From the NCBI RefSeq assembly GCF_001940245.1, contig NZ_MJIG01000004.1, positions 744,001-808,000 on the forward strand: a stretch of DNA of 64,000 nt, read 5' to 3'. The stretch comes from Anaerostipes sp. 992a (lineage in GTDB: Bacteria; Bacillota; Clostridia; Lachnospirales; Lachnospiraceae). The notes under the pieces were generated by a model. The model was not told the DNA's origin. It ran no database searches and saw only the letters and a list, made by a program, of their open reading frames with translations. Below, piece after piece: positions 51,806-60,446 of this stretch (position 1 is its first letter; every line of letters starts with the position of its first letter). A program made the translations under genes and the position numbers.

Positions 51806-51842
51806 GCCGTTATGCTATGTACTATGCTCATAGCATAACGGC
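51806..51842. promoter_or_regulatory. Long palindrome upstream of the element E regulator
   Basis: GCCGTTATGCTATG and CATAGCATAACGGC, 14-base perfect arms around 9 bases. It lies between the start of the XRE gene and the stop of the 87-residue gene. It could be an operator of the regulator or a terminator of the upstream gene; the T run after it is poor, which favours an operator. Confidence 0.55.
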
Positions 51843-51850
51843 ATAGGCAT

Positions 51851-52114
51851 TTACAGTTTTATTTTACCATTTGCTACATCTTCACGAAATTTATCAACAA
51901 GCTTCGCTGTCAGCTTGGATTTACCGTAGTGTTCAAGTACAAAAGTACGATAACTTTTTCCATCTACAAGCACATCACTTTTTCTGGTCAACAACCAATT
52001 TCCGTTACCTCCTCCCTGTTCTCTAATATTCCAGTCTTTCCCATATCTTTTATAGATTTCATCTTTTTTACCTTGAACAGACATTGATTCGCTTGGAATA
52101 TAAACAATTTGCAT
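51851..52114 (-). CDS. Small hypothetical protein of element E
   Basis: An 87-residue soluble protein, MQIVYIPSESMSVQGKKDEI..., with GNGNWLLTRKSDVLVDGKSYRTFVLEHYG. AAAGGAGG lies upstream of the ATG. AT-rich compared with its neighbours. No family recognised. Confidence 0.7.
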   Translation of the reverse strand: MQIVYIPSESMSVQGKKDEIYKRYGKDWNIREQGGGNGNWLLTRKSDVLVDGKSYRTFVLEHYGKSKLTAKLVDKFREDVANGKIKL

Positions 52115-52342
52115 AATAGCTCCTCCTTTATTTTGTGCAAGAAGACCAGAAACCTGAATTTGTCTTTTATCTTTTTTTGATTATATCACAAATCCGAGAG
52201 CGTGGAAATAGGGAGTTTTTCAGGCTGATTTCCTACCTCTTGGATATACGGCACAGGCGGTCAAAAAGGTGTAGACTTGGGATAGTTCATCGATGGACAA
52301 GCACCTTGGAAACAGAACACGCCAAAGAAAACGGAGGGACGC

Positions 52343-52756
52343 ATGAGCAAAAGACCCTATCAACACCTGCCGCCGCTGGAACACAGGCCGGACGGCTCCC
52401 CCTACCGCATAACCCCGCCCCAGAAGAGACGAGCCAGCGGCCTGATACGCCGGGAGTGCTGCAACTGCGAGGACGGAAACTGCCTTGCGCTGGACGATGG
52501 CGACACCTGCGCCTGTCCGCAGATGATTTCGTTCTCCGTCTGCTGCAAGTGGTTCCGCTGGGCGGTCTTGCCGCTGGACAGGACGCTGGAAGCGGAGATT
52601 TACCGGGACAGGGACTTGAAACGCTGTGCGGAGTGCGGCGGTGTGTTCGTCCCGAAGTCCAACCGGGGCAAATACTGCCCGGACTGCGCCGCCAGAGTTC
52701 ACAGGCGGCAGAAAACAGAAAGTGAACGGAAAAGGAGGTCTGCTGTGGACAGTTAA
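52343..52756 (+). CDS. Cysteine-rich VLP family protein
   Basis: A 137-residue protein, MSKRPYQHLPPLEHRPDGSP..., with CCNCEDGNCLALDDGDTCACPQ, the hallmark WFRWAVLPLD (VLP) and a C-terminal zinc ribbon CAECGGVFVPKSNRGKYCPDC. Such proteins open the replication/mobilization operon of many Firmicutes mobilizable elements. GGAGGG precedes the ATG. Probably a DNA-binding accessory. Confidence 0.88.
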   Translation: MSKRPYQHLPPLEHRPDGSPYRITPPQKRRASGLIRRECCNCEDGNCLALDDGDTCACPQMISFSVCCKWFRWAVLPLDRTLEAEIYRDRDLKRCAECGGVFVPKSNRGKYCPDCAARVHRRQKTESERKRRSAVDS

Positions 52757-52867
52757 GAGCGGGAAAAGCCTTGATTTGCAAGGCTCCGCAAGCCCTCAAC
52801 CGGGGCGGCTGGTATCATTTATCATTCGCCCCGGAAAACGGGCCTCTAACCGTCCACAAAACACGCT

Positions 52868-53263
52868 ATGACAAACACGATTTATATTCACCAGCCGGAA
52901 AAGGCGTTCAGTTTCACCCGGCTCCCCAATTTCCTTTTTGAAGCACCCACATTCCAGCCCTTGAGCAACGAAGCGAAGGTGCTGTATGCCTTTGTCCTGC
53001 GCCGGGCGGAGTTGTCCCGGAAGAACGGCTGGGCGGACGAGTACGGGCGGGTCTACCTGTACTACCCCATCTGCGAGGTGGTCGCTTTGCTCCGCTGCGG
53101 GCGGCAGAAAGCGGTCAACACCCTGCGGGAGTTGCAGTATGCGGGGCTGGTGGAAATCCAGAAACAGGGCTGTGGAAAACCCAACCGCATTTACCCGAAA
53201 TCCTATGAAGCGGTTCCAAACACCGACTTCAAGAAATCCGGTTATGGTACGCCGGAGGGCTGA
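52868..53263 (+). CDS. Replication initiator protein A, N-terminal-type
   Basis: A 131-residue protein, MTNTIYIHQPEKAFSFTRLP..., with the RepA_N signature FTRLPNFLFEAPTFQPLSNEAKVLYAFVLRR and DEYGRVYLYYPICEVVALLRCGRQKAVNTLREL (winged helix). It lacks the C-terminal half of plasmid RepA. No good ribosome site is seen directly before the ATG; coupling to upstream translation is possible. Confidence 0.83.
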   Translation: MTNTIYIHQPEKAFSFTRLPNFLFEAPTFQPLSNEAKVLYAFVLRRAELSRKNGWADEYGRVYLYYPICEVVALLRCGRQKAVNTLRELQYAGLVEIQKQGCGKPNRIYPKSYEAVPNTDFKKSGYGTPEG

Positions 53264-53266
53264 AAA

Positions 53267-53308
53267 CCGTACTTGGCGAGTACGAAAATCAATCCTCTTG
53301 AAGTACGG
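53267..53308. other. Candidate oriT/hairpin before mobV
   Basis: CCGTACTT (53267) and AAGTACGG (53301) form 8-base arms, with an alternative inner GTACTT/GAGTAC pair. It lies between the initiator and relaxase genes, the usual place of oriT for MobV relaxases, but the known pMV158-type nick sequence is not recognised. Confidence 0.4.
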
Positions 53309-53436
53309 AAATCTGACGGTATATAGAAATACAGAGATTAAAACCATCTATTTACATTCATTCCATTCCAATCCTATCAGAGATATTTTCGGCGGGAAAA
53401 CCCGCCGGAAAGGAATGGAATGGGGAAAGGAGTTCA

Positions 53437-54381
53437 ATGGCACAACACGCAATTTTGCGATTTGAGAAGCACAAGGGCCACCCGGCGGGGCCGCTGGAAG
53501 CCCACCATGAACGGAAAAAGGAGCAGTACGCCAGCAACCCGGACATTGACACCAGCCGGAGCAAGTACAATTTCCACATCGTCAAGCCGGATGGCCGCTA
53601 CTACCATTTCATTCAGAGCCGCATCGAGCAGGCCAGATGCCGCACCCGCAAGGACAGCACTCGGTTTGTGGACACGCTGATTACCGCCAGCCCGGAGTTT
53701 TTCAAGGGCAAGTCCCCAAAGGAGATAGCGGCCTACTTCCAGAGGGCGGCGGACTTCCTCATTGACCGGGTGGGCCGGGAGAACATCGTTTCGGCTATGG
53801 TACACATGGATGAAAAAACGCCCCATCTGCACTTGGTCTTTGTGCCGCTGACAAAGGACAACCGCCTGTGCGCCAAAGAAATTATCGGCAACCGGGCCAA
53901 TCTGACGAAGTGGCAGGACGATTTTCACGCCTGTATGGTGGAGCAGTACCCCGACCTGGAGCGTGGGGAAAGCGCCAGCAAGACGGGCCGGAAGCATATC
54001 CCCACCCGGCTGTTCAAACAGGCGGTCAACCTCTCCAAACAGGCGAGGGCCATTGAAGCGGTTCTCTCCGGCATTACCCCGCTGAACGCCGGAAAGAAGA
54101 AAGAGGAAGCCCTCTCCATGCTGAAAAAGTGGTTTCCGCAGATGGAGAACTTCTCCGGGCAACTGAAAAAATACAAGGTCACAATCAATGATTTGTTAGC
54201 GGAAAATGAAAAGCTGGAAGTCAGGGCAAAGGCCAGCGAAAAAGGCAAGATGAATGACACGATGGAACGGGCGAAGTTAAAAAGCGAACTGGACGATATG
54301 CGGCGGCTGGTTGACCGTATCCCGCCGGAGATTTTAGCGGAACTGAAACGGCAACAGCGGCAGCATGGAAAGGAAAGGTGA
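53437..54381 (+). CDS. MobV-family relaxase
   Basis: A 314-residue protein, MAQHAILRFEKHKGHPAGPL..., with the N-terminal HNxR-like start region HHERKKEQYASNPDID and the metal motif AMVHMDEKTPHLHLVFVPL (H-x-D-E-x-T-P-H-x-H, MobV motif III). C-terminal coiled coil. AAAGGAG precedes the ATG. It would nick the element for transfer by a resident conjugative element. Confidence 0.9.
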   Translation: MAQHAILRFEKHKGHPAGPLEAHHERKKEQYASNPDIDTSRSKYNFHIVKPDGRYYHFIQSRIEQARCRTRKDSTRFVDTLITASPEFFKGKSPKEIAAYFQRAADFLIDRVGRENIVSAMVHMDEKTPHLHLVFVPLTKDNRLCAKEIIGNRANLTKWQDDFHACMVEQYPDLERGESASKTGRKHIPTRLFKQAVNLSKQARAIEAVLSGITPLNAGKKKEEALSMLKKWFPQMENFSGQLKKYKVTINDLLAENEKLEVRAKASEKGKMNDTMERAKLKSELDDMRRLVDRIPPEILAELKRQQRQHGKER

Positions 54382-54577
54382 TCTTATAAGTAATATCAGA
54401 TACAAAAAGGAAATCGAAATCGTGACTTTTCAGGGAAAGGAAATCACACTGGAAAATCTCTCCCCGGTGTTCACGCCGGAACAGGAAGCAGCCAAACGCC
54501 GGGAACTGGAACAGCAGCTTTATGAGGTGTTCCGCAAGTACGCCGACAAGCGGGAGAGTGAGGAAGCCGGGACATAA
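54365..54577 (+). CDS. Small acidic protein after mobV
   Basis: A 70-residue protein, MERKGDLISNIRYKKEIEIV..., overlapping the mobV end by 17 bases, ending KYADKRESEEAGT. The ATG is supported only by its position; a later non-ATG start is possible. Function unknown. Confidence 0.6.
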   Translation: MERKGDLISNIRYKKEIEIVTFQGKEITLENLSPVFTPEQEAAKRRELEQQLYEVFRKYADKRESEEAGT

Positions 54578-54671
54578 GGTTTTCCAAACCCATCATTGAT
54601 TTGCGGGGCTGCTGGCGGTATAATAGAACTGTCAGCAGCTCCGTTTCTTTTTTAAGAAAAGGAGCGACAAT

Positions 54672-56183
54672 ATGAACAATCGGATAGACGCAATCTATGC
54701 AAGACAATCGGTAGACAAAAAGGACAGCATTTCCATTGAAAGCCAGATTGAATTTTGCAAATACGAGTTGAAAGGCGGTAACTGCAAGGAATACACAGAC
54801 AAAGGGTACAGCGGCAAGAACACAGACCGTCCGAAGTTTCAAGAACTGGTGCGGGACATCAAGCGGGGCTTGATTGCAAAGGTCGTGGTTTACAAGCTCG
54901 ACCGTATCAGCCGTTCCATTCTGGACTTTGCCAACATGATGGAGCTGTTCCAGCAGTACAATGTGGAGTTTGTGTCCTCTACGGAAAAGTTTGATACCTC
55001 CACGCCGATGGGACGGGCCATGCTGAATATCTGTATCGTGTTCGCCCAGCTTGAACGGGAAACGATACAGAAGCGGGTAACGGACGCTTACTACTCCCGC
55101 AGTCAGCGGGGCTTTAAGATGGGCGGGAAAGCCCCTTACGGCTTCCATACGGAGCCTATCAAGATGGACGGTATCAACACAAAGAAGCTGGTGGTAAACC
55201 CGGAGGAAGCGGCCAATATCCGGCTGATGTTTGAGATGTACGCCCAGCCCACAACTTCCTACGGGGACATTACCCGGTACTTTGCCGAACAGGGGATTTT
55301 GTTCCATGGCAAAGAGCTGATACGCCCCACGCTGGCGCAGATGTTACGCAATCCTGTCTATGTGCAGGCAGACCTTGATGTGTACGAATTTTTCAAAAGT
55401 CAAGGTACAGTCATTGTCAATGACGTTGCCGATTTTACGGGCATGAACGGCTGCTATCTGTATCAAGGGCGAGATGTAAAGGCCAGCAAGAAAAACGACT
55501 TAAAAGACCAAATGCTGGTACTGGCTCCCCATGAGGGTATCGTCCCCTCCGACACCTGGCTGACCTGCCGCAAGAAGCTGATGAACAACATGAAAATCCA
55601 GTCTGCCCGGAAAGCCACCCACACATGGCTGGCAGGAAAAATCAAGTGCGGGAATTGCGGGTATGCTCTTATGAGTATCTACAATCCCTCCGGCAAACAG
55701 TATCTCCGCTGCACGAAACGGCTGGACAATAAAAGCTGTCCTGGCTGTGGGAAAATCATCACTTCGGAACTGGAAGCGGTTGTTTATCAGCAGATGGTAA
55801 AGAAGCTGGCAAGCTACAAGACGCTGACAGGAAAAAAGAAAGCGGCAAAGGCAAACCCGAAAATCACCGCCCTGCAAGTGGAACTTGCCCATGTAGACAG
55901 CGAGATTGAAAAGCTGGTGGACAGTCTGACGGGGGCAAACAATGTCCTGTTCTCCTATGTGAATGTGAAGATAGCGGAACTGGACGGGCGCAAGCAGGAA
56001 CTTCTGGCAAGGATAGCGGAGTTGACTGTGGAGGCCATCAGCCCGGAACAGGTCAGCCAGATTTCCGGCTACCTCGATACCTGGGAGAATGTATCTTTTG
56101 ATGACAAGCGGCGTGTGGTGGATTTGATGATCACCACCATAGCCGCCACAAGCGACAGCTTGAACATCACATGGAAAATCTGA
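54672..56183 (+). CDS. Large serine recombinase of element E
   Basis: A 503-residue protein starting MNNRIDAIYARQSVDKKDSI (catalytic serine in YARQSVDKKDSIS), followed by KVVVYKLDRISRSILDF, the recombinase domain RGFKMGGKAPYGFHTEP, a zinc ribbon IKCGNCGYALMS...YLRCTKR, and a coiled coil. AAGGAGC precedes the ATG. It ends 55 bases before the right end of the element, as expected for the enzyme that inserted it into tnpA. Confidence 0.93.
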   Translation: MNNRIDAIYARQSVDKKDSISIESQIEFCKYELKGGNCKEYTDKGYSGKNTDRPKFQELVRDIKRGLIAKVVVYKLDRISRSILDFANMMELFQQYNVEFVSSTEKFDTSTPMGRAMLNICIVFAQLERETIQKRVTDAYYSRSQRGFKMGGKAPYGFHTEPIKMDGINTKKLVVNPEEAANIRLMFEMYAQPTTSYGDITRYFAEQGILFHGKELIRPTLAQMLRNPVYVQADLDVYEFFKSQGTVIVNDVADFTGMNGCYLYQGRDVKASKKNDLKDQMLVLAPHEGIVPSDTWLTCRKKLMNNMKIQSARKATHTWLAGKIKCGNCGYALMSIYNPSGKQYLRCTKRLDNKSCPGCGKIITSELEAVVYQQMVKKLASYKTLTGKKKAAKANPKITALQVELAHVDSEIEKLVDSLTGANNVLFSYVNVKIAELDGRKQELLARIAELTVEAISPEQVSQISGYLDTWENVSFDDKRRVVDLMITTIAATSDSLNITWKI

Positions 56184-56239
56184 CTGGCGGCACCCCTCCC
56201 GTCAGATACCTACCCTGTGTAGTCCCTTGTAAACTGTAC

Positions 56240-56269
56240 TTTTGTATGTGATAAACTACTAATATCCAT
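56240..56269 (-). pseudogene. tnpA 5' remnant right of element E
   Basis: ATG with AGGAGGTT upstream, codons for MDISSLSHTK, then element E. It continues in frame into WNCKYHIVF at 48615. Confidence 0.88.
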
Positions 56270-56453
56270 TTGGATAACCTCCTTTGATTTTATGTGGTTG
56301 GCGAACCAACATAATTATATCATTGGAGGTTTTTTACTGTAAGCTGAAGCAATGCTGACTCACCGGCTGAGCCGGTGGTTTCTTTGTTCCTCAAAGTTTC
56401 GTTTCTCTGCCTGAGAAACTCCACAATGATGAACAGGCTTAAAGCCTAACAAT

Positions 56454-56494
56454 AAAAAGCTGTGTATGAATATGATCACACACAGCTTTCTTTT
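56454..56494 (-). terminator. Terminator of fba
   Basis: AAAAAGCTGTGT pairs with ACACAGCTTT, with T-rich and A-rich flanks on both strands, directly downstream of fba. Confidence 0.8.
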
Positions 56495-56522
56495 CGTTAT
56501 TGCATAATGATTCTATTGATAA

Positions 56523-57389
56523 TTATTCAGCTTTTCCGATAGATCCGAATAATTCCATCTTTTCGATTACAGTAGCTTTGATTCCTGCAGTACCTGGAGC
56601 TAATAATTTACGAGGGTCAAATCCTTTACCTTCTAAATCTTTACCAGCTTCGATGTATTTACGAACTTCTGCTGCGAATGCTAACTGGCATTCTGTATTA
56701 ACGTTAACTTTAGCAACACCTAAGTTGATTGCTTTCTTAACCTGATCAGCTGGGATACCTGTACCACCGTGTAATACTAATGGCATGTCTCCTGTCTGAG
56801 CCTGAATAGCATCTAATGTTTCGAAGCTTAATCCAGCCCAGTTTTCTGGATATTTTCCGTGGATGTTACCAATACCTGCTGCTAACATAGATACGCCTAA
56901 ATCAGCGATTGTCTTACATTCCATAGGATCTGCACATTCGCCCTGTCCGATCACGCCATCTTCTTCTCCACCGATAGAACCAACTTCTGCTTCTAAAGAA
57001 AGTCCTAACTGATTTGTAACGTTTACTAATTCTGTTGTTTTTGCAAGGTTTTCATCAAATGGAAGATGAGAACCATCGAACATTACAGAAGAGAATCCAG
57101 CTTTGATGCATTTGTAGCAAGCATCGTAAGAACCGTGGTCTAAGTGAAGAGCAACTGGTACTGTGATGTTTAATTCGTTGATCAAACCATTTACCATACC
57201 AACAACTGTTGTGTATCCGCCCATGTATTTACCAGCACCTTCAGAAACACCTAAGATAACTGGAGATTTCTTTTCCTGAGCAACTTCTAAGATTGCTTTT
57301 GTCCATTCTAAGTTGTTGATGTTGAACTGACCTACTGCATAATGACCAGCTTTTGCTTTTTGTAACATTTCTTTTGCTGAAACTAACAT
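56523..57389 (-). CDS. fba: Class II fructose-bisphosphate aldolase
   Basis: A 288-residue protein starting MLVSAKEMLQKAKAGHYAVG (ATG 57389, GGAGG upstream). Class II zinc motifs: VALHLDHGSYDACYKCIKAGFSSVMFDGSHLPFDEN, AGIGNIHGKYP and LVLHGGTGIPADQVKKAINLGVAKVNVNTE. It splits fructose-1,6-bisphosphate in glycolysis. Codon use looks like a highly expressed gene. The 57432-57626 stretch upstream holds no further gene. Confidence 0.96.
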   Translation of the reverse strand: MLVSAKEMLQKAKAGHYAVGQFNINNLEWTKAILEVAQEKKSPVILGVSEGAGKYMGGYTTVVGMVNGLINELNITVPVALHLDHGSYDACYKCIKAGFSSVMFDGSHLPFDENLAKTTELVNVTNQLGLSLEAEVGSIGGEEDGVIGQGECADPMECKTIADLGVSMLAAGIGNIHGKYPENWAGLSFETLDAIQAQTGDMPLVLHGGTGIPADQVKKAINLGVAKVNVNTECQLAFAAEVRKYIEAGKDLEGKGFDPRKLLAPGTAGIKATVIEKMELFGSIGKAE

Positions 57390-57626
57390 AATAAAATCCT
57401 CCATAACTATACTTCTAAATACTTCTATCATTCTGATGAATGATAAAATTTCTTTTTTTATTATACCTTAATTTTGCATAAATTAAAAGTATTTTTTCAA
57501 TAACCGGTAAGAATGGCAACAGCTGGATAAGTGACCATCCCTCTTTCTTTTTGCATCATTTGCTTCTGTTTTCTAACTTTCCCAGAACAAAGATAACTAA
57601 CCACTTGCAATTAATTTTTTTAATTT

Positions 57627-58322
57627 CTATCTTCCTTCTGAGACTTCTCTATAAAAAGCAGCCTTTGCAGCCTGCTGATATGGCCTTACAAAGAGCATTC
57701 CGATTCCAAGAGTAATCATCCCCAAAATGTCCCATCCAATAAAACTAAGATCCAGACAGAATAAGCGAAATTTATTACCAGACATCATCTGCTTGGATGC
57801 TTCAATGGCTTCCATAGCTTTCATATCTGGATTCTCGGCCATGATATAGGTTGCCATAGAATATCGATATGCTGCAATAATTCCGGGAATCACCAGCAAT
57901 AAACTCCATAAGAAGATAAAGATGCCGCTAAACAGCTTTAAGCAAAAACCATCCCATAAACGATCTAAACAGGAAGCCATCTCTCTGATCTGCGCTTCCT
58001 CTCCATCAATCATACCCAGATTAAATCTGGCATATCCAAGAGCCGCTGCTCCTCCAATTACCAGACGGATCAATGCCCAAATTACTGTGATTATTCCAAT
58101 ACTGGCAATGGCAGCAAACACCACTGCTCCAAATTCCATATCCCTGATATAACTGATGTATTCTTTTAACTGTTCCCATGAAACATCCATCGTGCCCTCT
58201 ATATTAAAGCTTTCTACATCGCCTCCTAATACGGCTGCAACCAATCCGGCTAATACGGCAATCAGCCAATTTCCTTTCAACTTTTCTCTGGCAATTCTTC
58301 GAAAATCACTTGCGACTAACAT
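57627..58322 (-). CDS. DUF975 family integral membrane protein
   Basis: A 231-residue protein, MLVASDFRRIAREKLKGNWL..., with about five membrane segments and the DUF975 pattern LVIGGAAALGYARFNLGMIDGEEAQI and IIAAYRYSMATYIMAENPDMKAMEAIEASKQMMSGNK. Function unknown. It overlaps the hemB end by 7 bases, so it is cotranscribed with the tetrapyrrole genes. Confidence 0.88.
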   Translation of the reverse strand: MLVASDFRRIAREKLKGNWLIAVLAGLVAAVLGGDVESFNIEGTMDVSWEQLKEYISYIRDMEFGAVVFAAIASIGIITVIWALIRLVIGGAAALGYARFNLGMIDGEEAQIREMASCLDRLWDGFCLKLFSGIFIFLWSLLLVIPGIIAAYRYSMATYIMAENPDMKAMEAIEASKQMMSGNKFRLFCLDLSFIGWDILGMITLGIGMLFVRPYQQAAKAAFYREVSEGR

Positions 58323-59293
58323 ATTTCTTTCTCCTCATTGATCCATTTTACAGCATCTAATGCATGATACGTAATAATAATTTTAGCTCCTGCCCGCTTC
58401 ATGGCAGTCAGATTCTCCAGAACAATCCTTTTCTCATCGATCCATCCATTCTTTGCTGCTGCCTTTACCATGGAATATTCTCCACTGACATTATAAGCAG
58501 CCACTGGCACATGAACGCGACTGGAGATTTCCTTTAATACATCCAGATAAGCAAGCGCTGGTTTTACCATTACCATATCCGCTCCCTCATCAAGATCCGC
58601 TTCTACCTCGATGATTGCTTCCTTTCCATTGGCAGGGTCCATCTGATAAGACTTTCTATCACCAAAAGCCGGTGCTGATTCTGCTGCTTCCCGGAAAGGT
58701 CCATAATATGCAGATGCATATTTGGCACTATAGGACATGATCGGTATCTGACAAAATCCTGCCCCGTCCAGTGCTTCTCTGATTGCTTTTACCCTTCCAT
58801 CCATCATATCCGAAGGTGCGATAATATCGGCTCCAGCCTGAGCACAAGTTACTGCCATCTTACCAAGAAGAGGCAGGGTTTCATCATTTAAGATCTCATG
58901 ATCACAGATCAGACCGCAGTGCCCATGAGATGTATATTCACATAAGCAAATATCCGCGATTACGATCATTTCCGGATAGCGGGCTTTCATGTGACGGATT
59001 CCCTCCTGTACGATTCCATGAGGATCATAGGCCCCACTTCCCACCTCATCCTTATGTGCAGGAATTCCAAAGAGCAATACGCTCTTTACTCCAGATTGCC
59101 AGACCCTGTCCAGCTCTTCATCGATTCTATCAATGGAATACTGGTAGATTCCAGGCATGGAATCCACTGGATTCTTCTTATCCTTTCCTTCCACTATAAA
59201 CATTGGATATACAAAGTCTGATGGATGCAGATAAGTCTCCCTTACCAGACTCCTCATATTTCTCGTCATACGAAGTCTTCTTGTTCTTTTCAT
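58316..59293 (-). CDS. hemB: Porphobilinogen synthase
   Basis: A 325-residue enzyme, the normal length. Zinc cysteines in DICLCEYTSHGHCGLI, active-site lysines in MSYSAKYASAYYGPFREAA and MVMVKPALAYLDVL. It condenses two 5-aminolevulinate to porphobilinogen. In an operon with the precorrin-2 dehydrogenase, serving siroheme/cobalamin. Overlaps the GNAT stop by one base. Confidence 0.97.
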   Translation of the reverse strand: MKRTRRLRMTRNMRSLVRETYLHPSDFVYPMFIVEGKDKKNPVDSMPGIYQYSIDRIDEELDRVWQSGVKSVLLFGIPAHKDEVGSGAYDPHGIVQEGIRHMKARYPEMIVIADICLCEYTSHGHCGLICDHEILNDETLPLLGKMAVTCAQAGADIIAPSDMMDGRVKAIREALDGAGFCQIPIMSYSAKYASAYYGPFREAAESAPAFGDRKSYQMDPANGKEAIIEVEADLDEGADMVMVKPALAYLDVLKEISSRVHVPVAAYNVSGEYSMVKAAAKNGWIDEKRIVLENLTAMKRAGAKIIITYHALDAVKWINEEKEIC

Positions 59294-59724
59294 TATGCTT
59301 CACTCCTGTCGTCTAAATATTGAATCATCCCCGGTCCCAGTGTAGGGGTTGGTCTTGCAATAAATCCATGCTTTGTGTAGAACATCTCACGGTCCTTGGC
59401 ACACATTAAATCTAACATCATTTCCGTACCTTCCTCCCGGATACTATGTACAAACCGGACCAATTCCTGCAGAATCCGGTTGCCAATGCCCATTCCCTGA
59501 AAATCCGGGTGCACCAAAAGATCCTGAATATAGCAGATAACCGCACCATCGCCGACAATGCGTCCCATACCCGCTGGACGTTTTCCATAATACGCACATA
59601 CTACGATCAGACTGTTATCCAGTGCCTTCTGCGCCTGGGTCGGAGACAGCTTCTTCCATCCCACCGAAGCCCGTAGATTCAGATAGGTATCAACATCTAA
59701 TTTATTCTTTATCAATGTTATCAT
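59293..59724 (-). CDS. GNAT family acetyltransferase
   Basis: A 143-residue protein with GMGRIVGDGAVICYIQDLLVHPDFQGMGIGNRILQELVRF, the acetyl-CoA-binding core of GNAT enzymes. Between precorrin-2 dehydrogenase and hemB, overlapping both. Substrate unknown; nothing in tetrapyrrole synthesis is known to need it. Confidence 0.9.
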   Translation of the reverse strand: MITLIKNKLDVDTYLNLRASVGWKKLSPTQAQKALDNSLIVVCAYYGKRPAGMGRIVGDGAVICYIQDLLVHPDFQGMGIGNRILQELVRFVHSIREEGTEMMLDLMCAKDREMFYTKHGFIARPTPTLGPGMIQYLDDRSEA

Positions 59725-60295
59725 ATTCTTCTCCCAGCAGCTCCTCAGCCGCTTCCTTCATCTCTTCCACTTTTAATTTTCTGTTCTTTTCTTTGGCTTT
59801 TGTATAAATGATCTGAAATATCTGCTTTCTCTTCTGCTGCTCAATCGGAAGCTTCTTGACCCAGCTTCGAACCTCACCCATAAATTCTACGATATCTCCC
59901 TCTTCCTCCGGAACAGCTTCTTCGATCGCCCTTCGAATTTGCGCAGACATCAGCGGACTATTTCCTCCTGTAGAAATTCCAATAGAGATCGGCCCTCTTT
60001 GCACCAGTGATGGAAACAGAAATGTAGAATCTTCTTTCGAATCTGCCACATTTACACCAATACCATGTGCCTTACAATAGCTGGCAATCTGATGGTTGAC
60101 CTGCCTGTCATCGGTTGCTGCCACCACCAAAAAGGCCTGTGACAGATCCTCCATCTTCCACTGTCCTTCTTCATACATGACTACCTTGGCCTCATAACGC
60201 CGTAATGCATCTGCTTTTCTCCTGGCCACCTGACCATCTCCAACTACCATGCAGCATTGATCTTTTAAATTCACAAACAATGGAAAATATGACAT
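59702..60295 (-). CDS. Precorrin-2 dehydrogenase / sirohydrochlorin ferrochelatase-type protein
   Basis: A 197-residue Met8/CysG-N-type protein: YFPLFVNLKDQCCMVVGDGQVARRKADAL (NAD-binding), FLVVAATDDRQVNHQIASYCK, FLFPSLVQRGPISIGISTGGNSPLMSAQIRR. It oxidises precorrin-2 to sirohydrochlorin, the branch point to siroheme and anaerobic cobalamin. First gene of the operon with GNAT, hemB and DUF975. Confidence 0.92.
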   Translation of the reverse strand: MSYFPLFVNLKDQCCMVVGDGQVARRKADALRRYEAKVVMYEEGQWKMEDLSQAFLVVAATDDRQVNHQIASYCKAHGIGVNVADSKEDSTFLFPSLVQRGPISIGISTGGNSPLMSAQIRRAIEEAVPEEEGDIVEFMGEVRSWVKKLPIEQQKRKQIFQIIYTKAKEKNRKLKVEEMKEAAEELLGEEYDNIDKE

Positions 60296-60446
60296 TGACT
60301 CTTCCTCATCTCTTTTTACTGGGCAAATTAAGAAAATAATTGCAAATATTCACGTTTTTTCATTATATCATACTAAAATGTGCTATACTAGAGCGTATTT
60401 CAAAATGATTTTTTCTCATACAAATAACAGAAATGGAGGTACTTTT

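Larger units (their letters stand above)
48619..56239. mobile_element. Element E: 7.6 kb mobilizable element inserted in IS200 tnpA
   Basis: Its recombinase lies at the right edge. The ends carry an imperfect inverted repeat: AGTTTACAAGGAACTACAC at the left and, on the other strand, AGTTTACAAGGGACTACAC at the right. Target flanks CCATTT and TTTTGTATG rejoin to CCATTTTGTATG, restoring the tnpA frame (HTKW), with shared T residues as core. Contents: efflux gene with attenuator, XRE regulator, cysteine-rich VLP protein, RepA-N-type initiator, MobV relaxase and serine recombinase. Confidence 0.88.
48040..56385. mobile_element. IS200/IS605-type element, interrupted by element E
   Basis: A tnpA-only element. 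The left end carries the palindrome CCACCGGCTCAGCCGGTGG (48048) and the right end CACCGGCTGAGCCGGTG (about 56361), the subterminal hairpins that such TnpA proteins recognise. Without element E it would be only about 720 bases. No tnpB is present. Outer limits are approximate. Confidence 0.75.
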
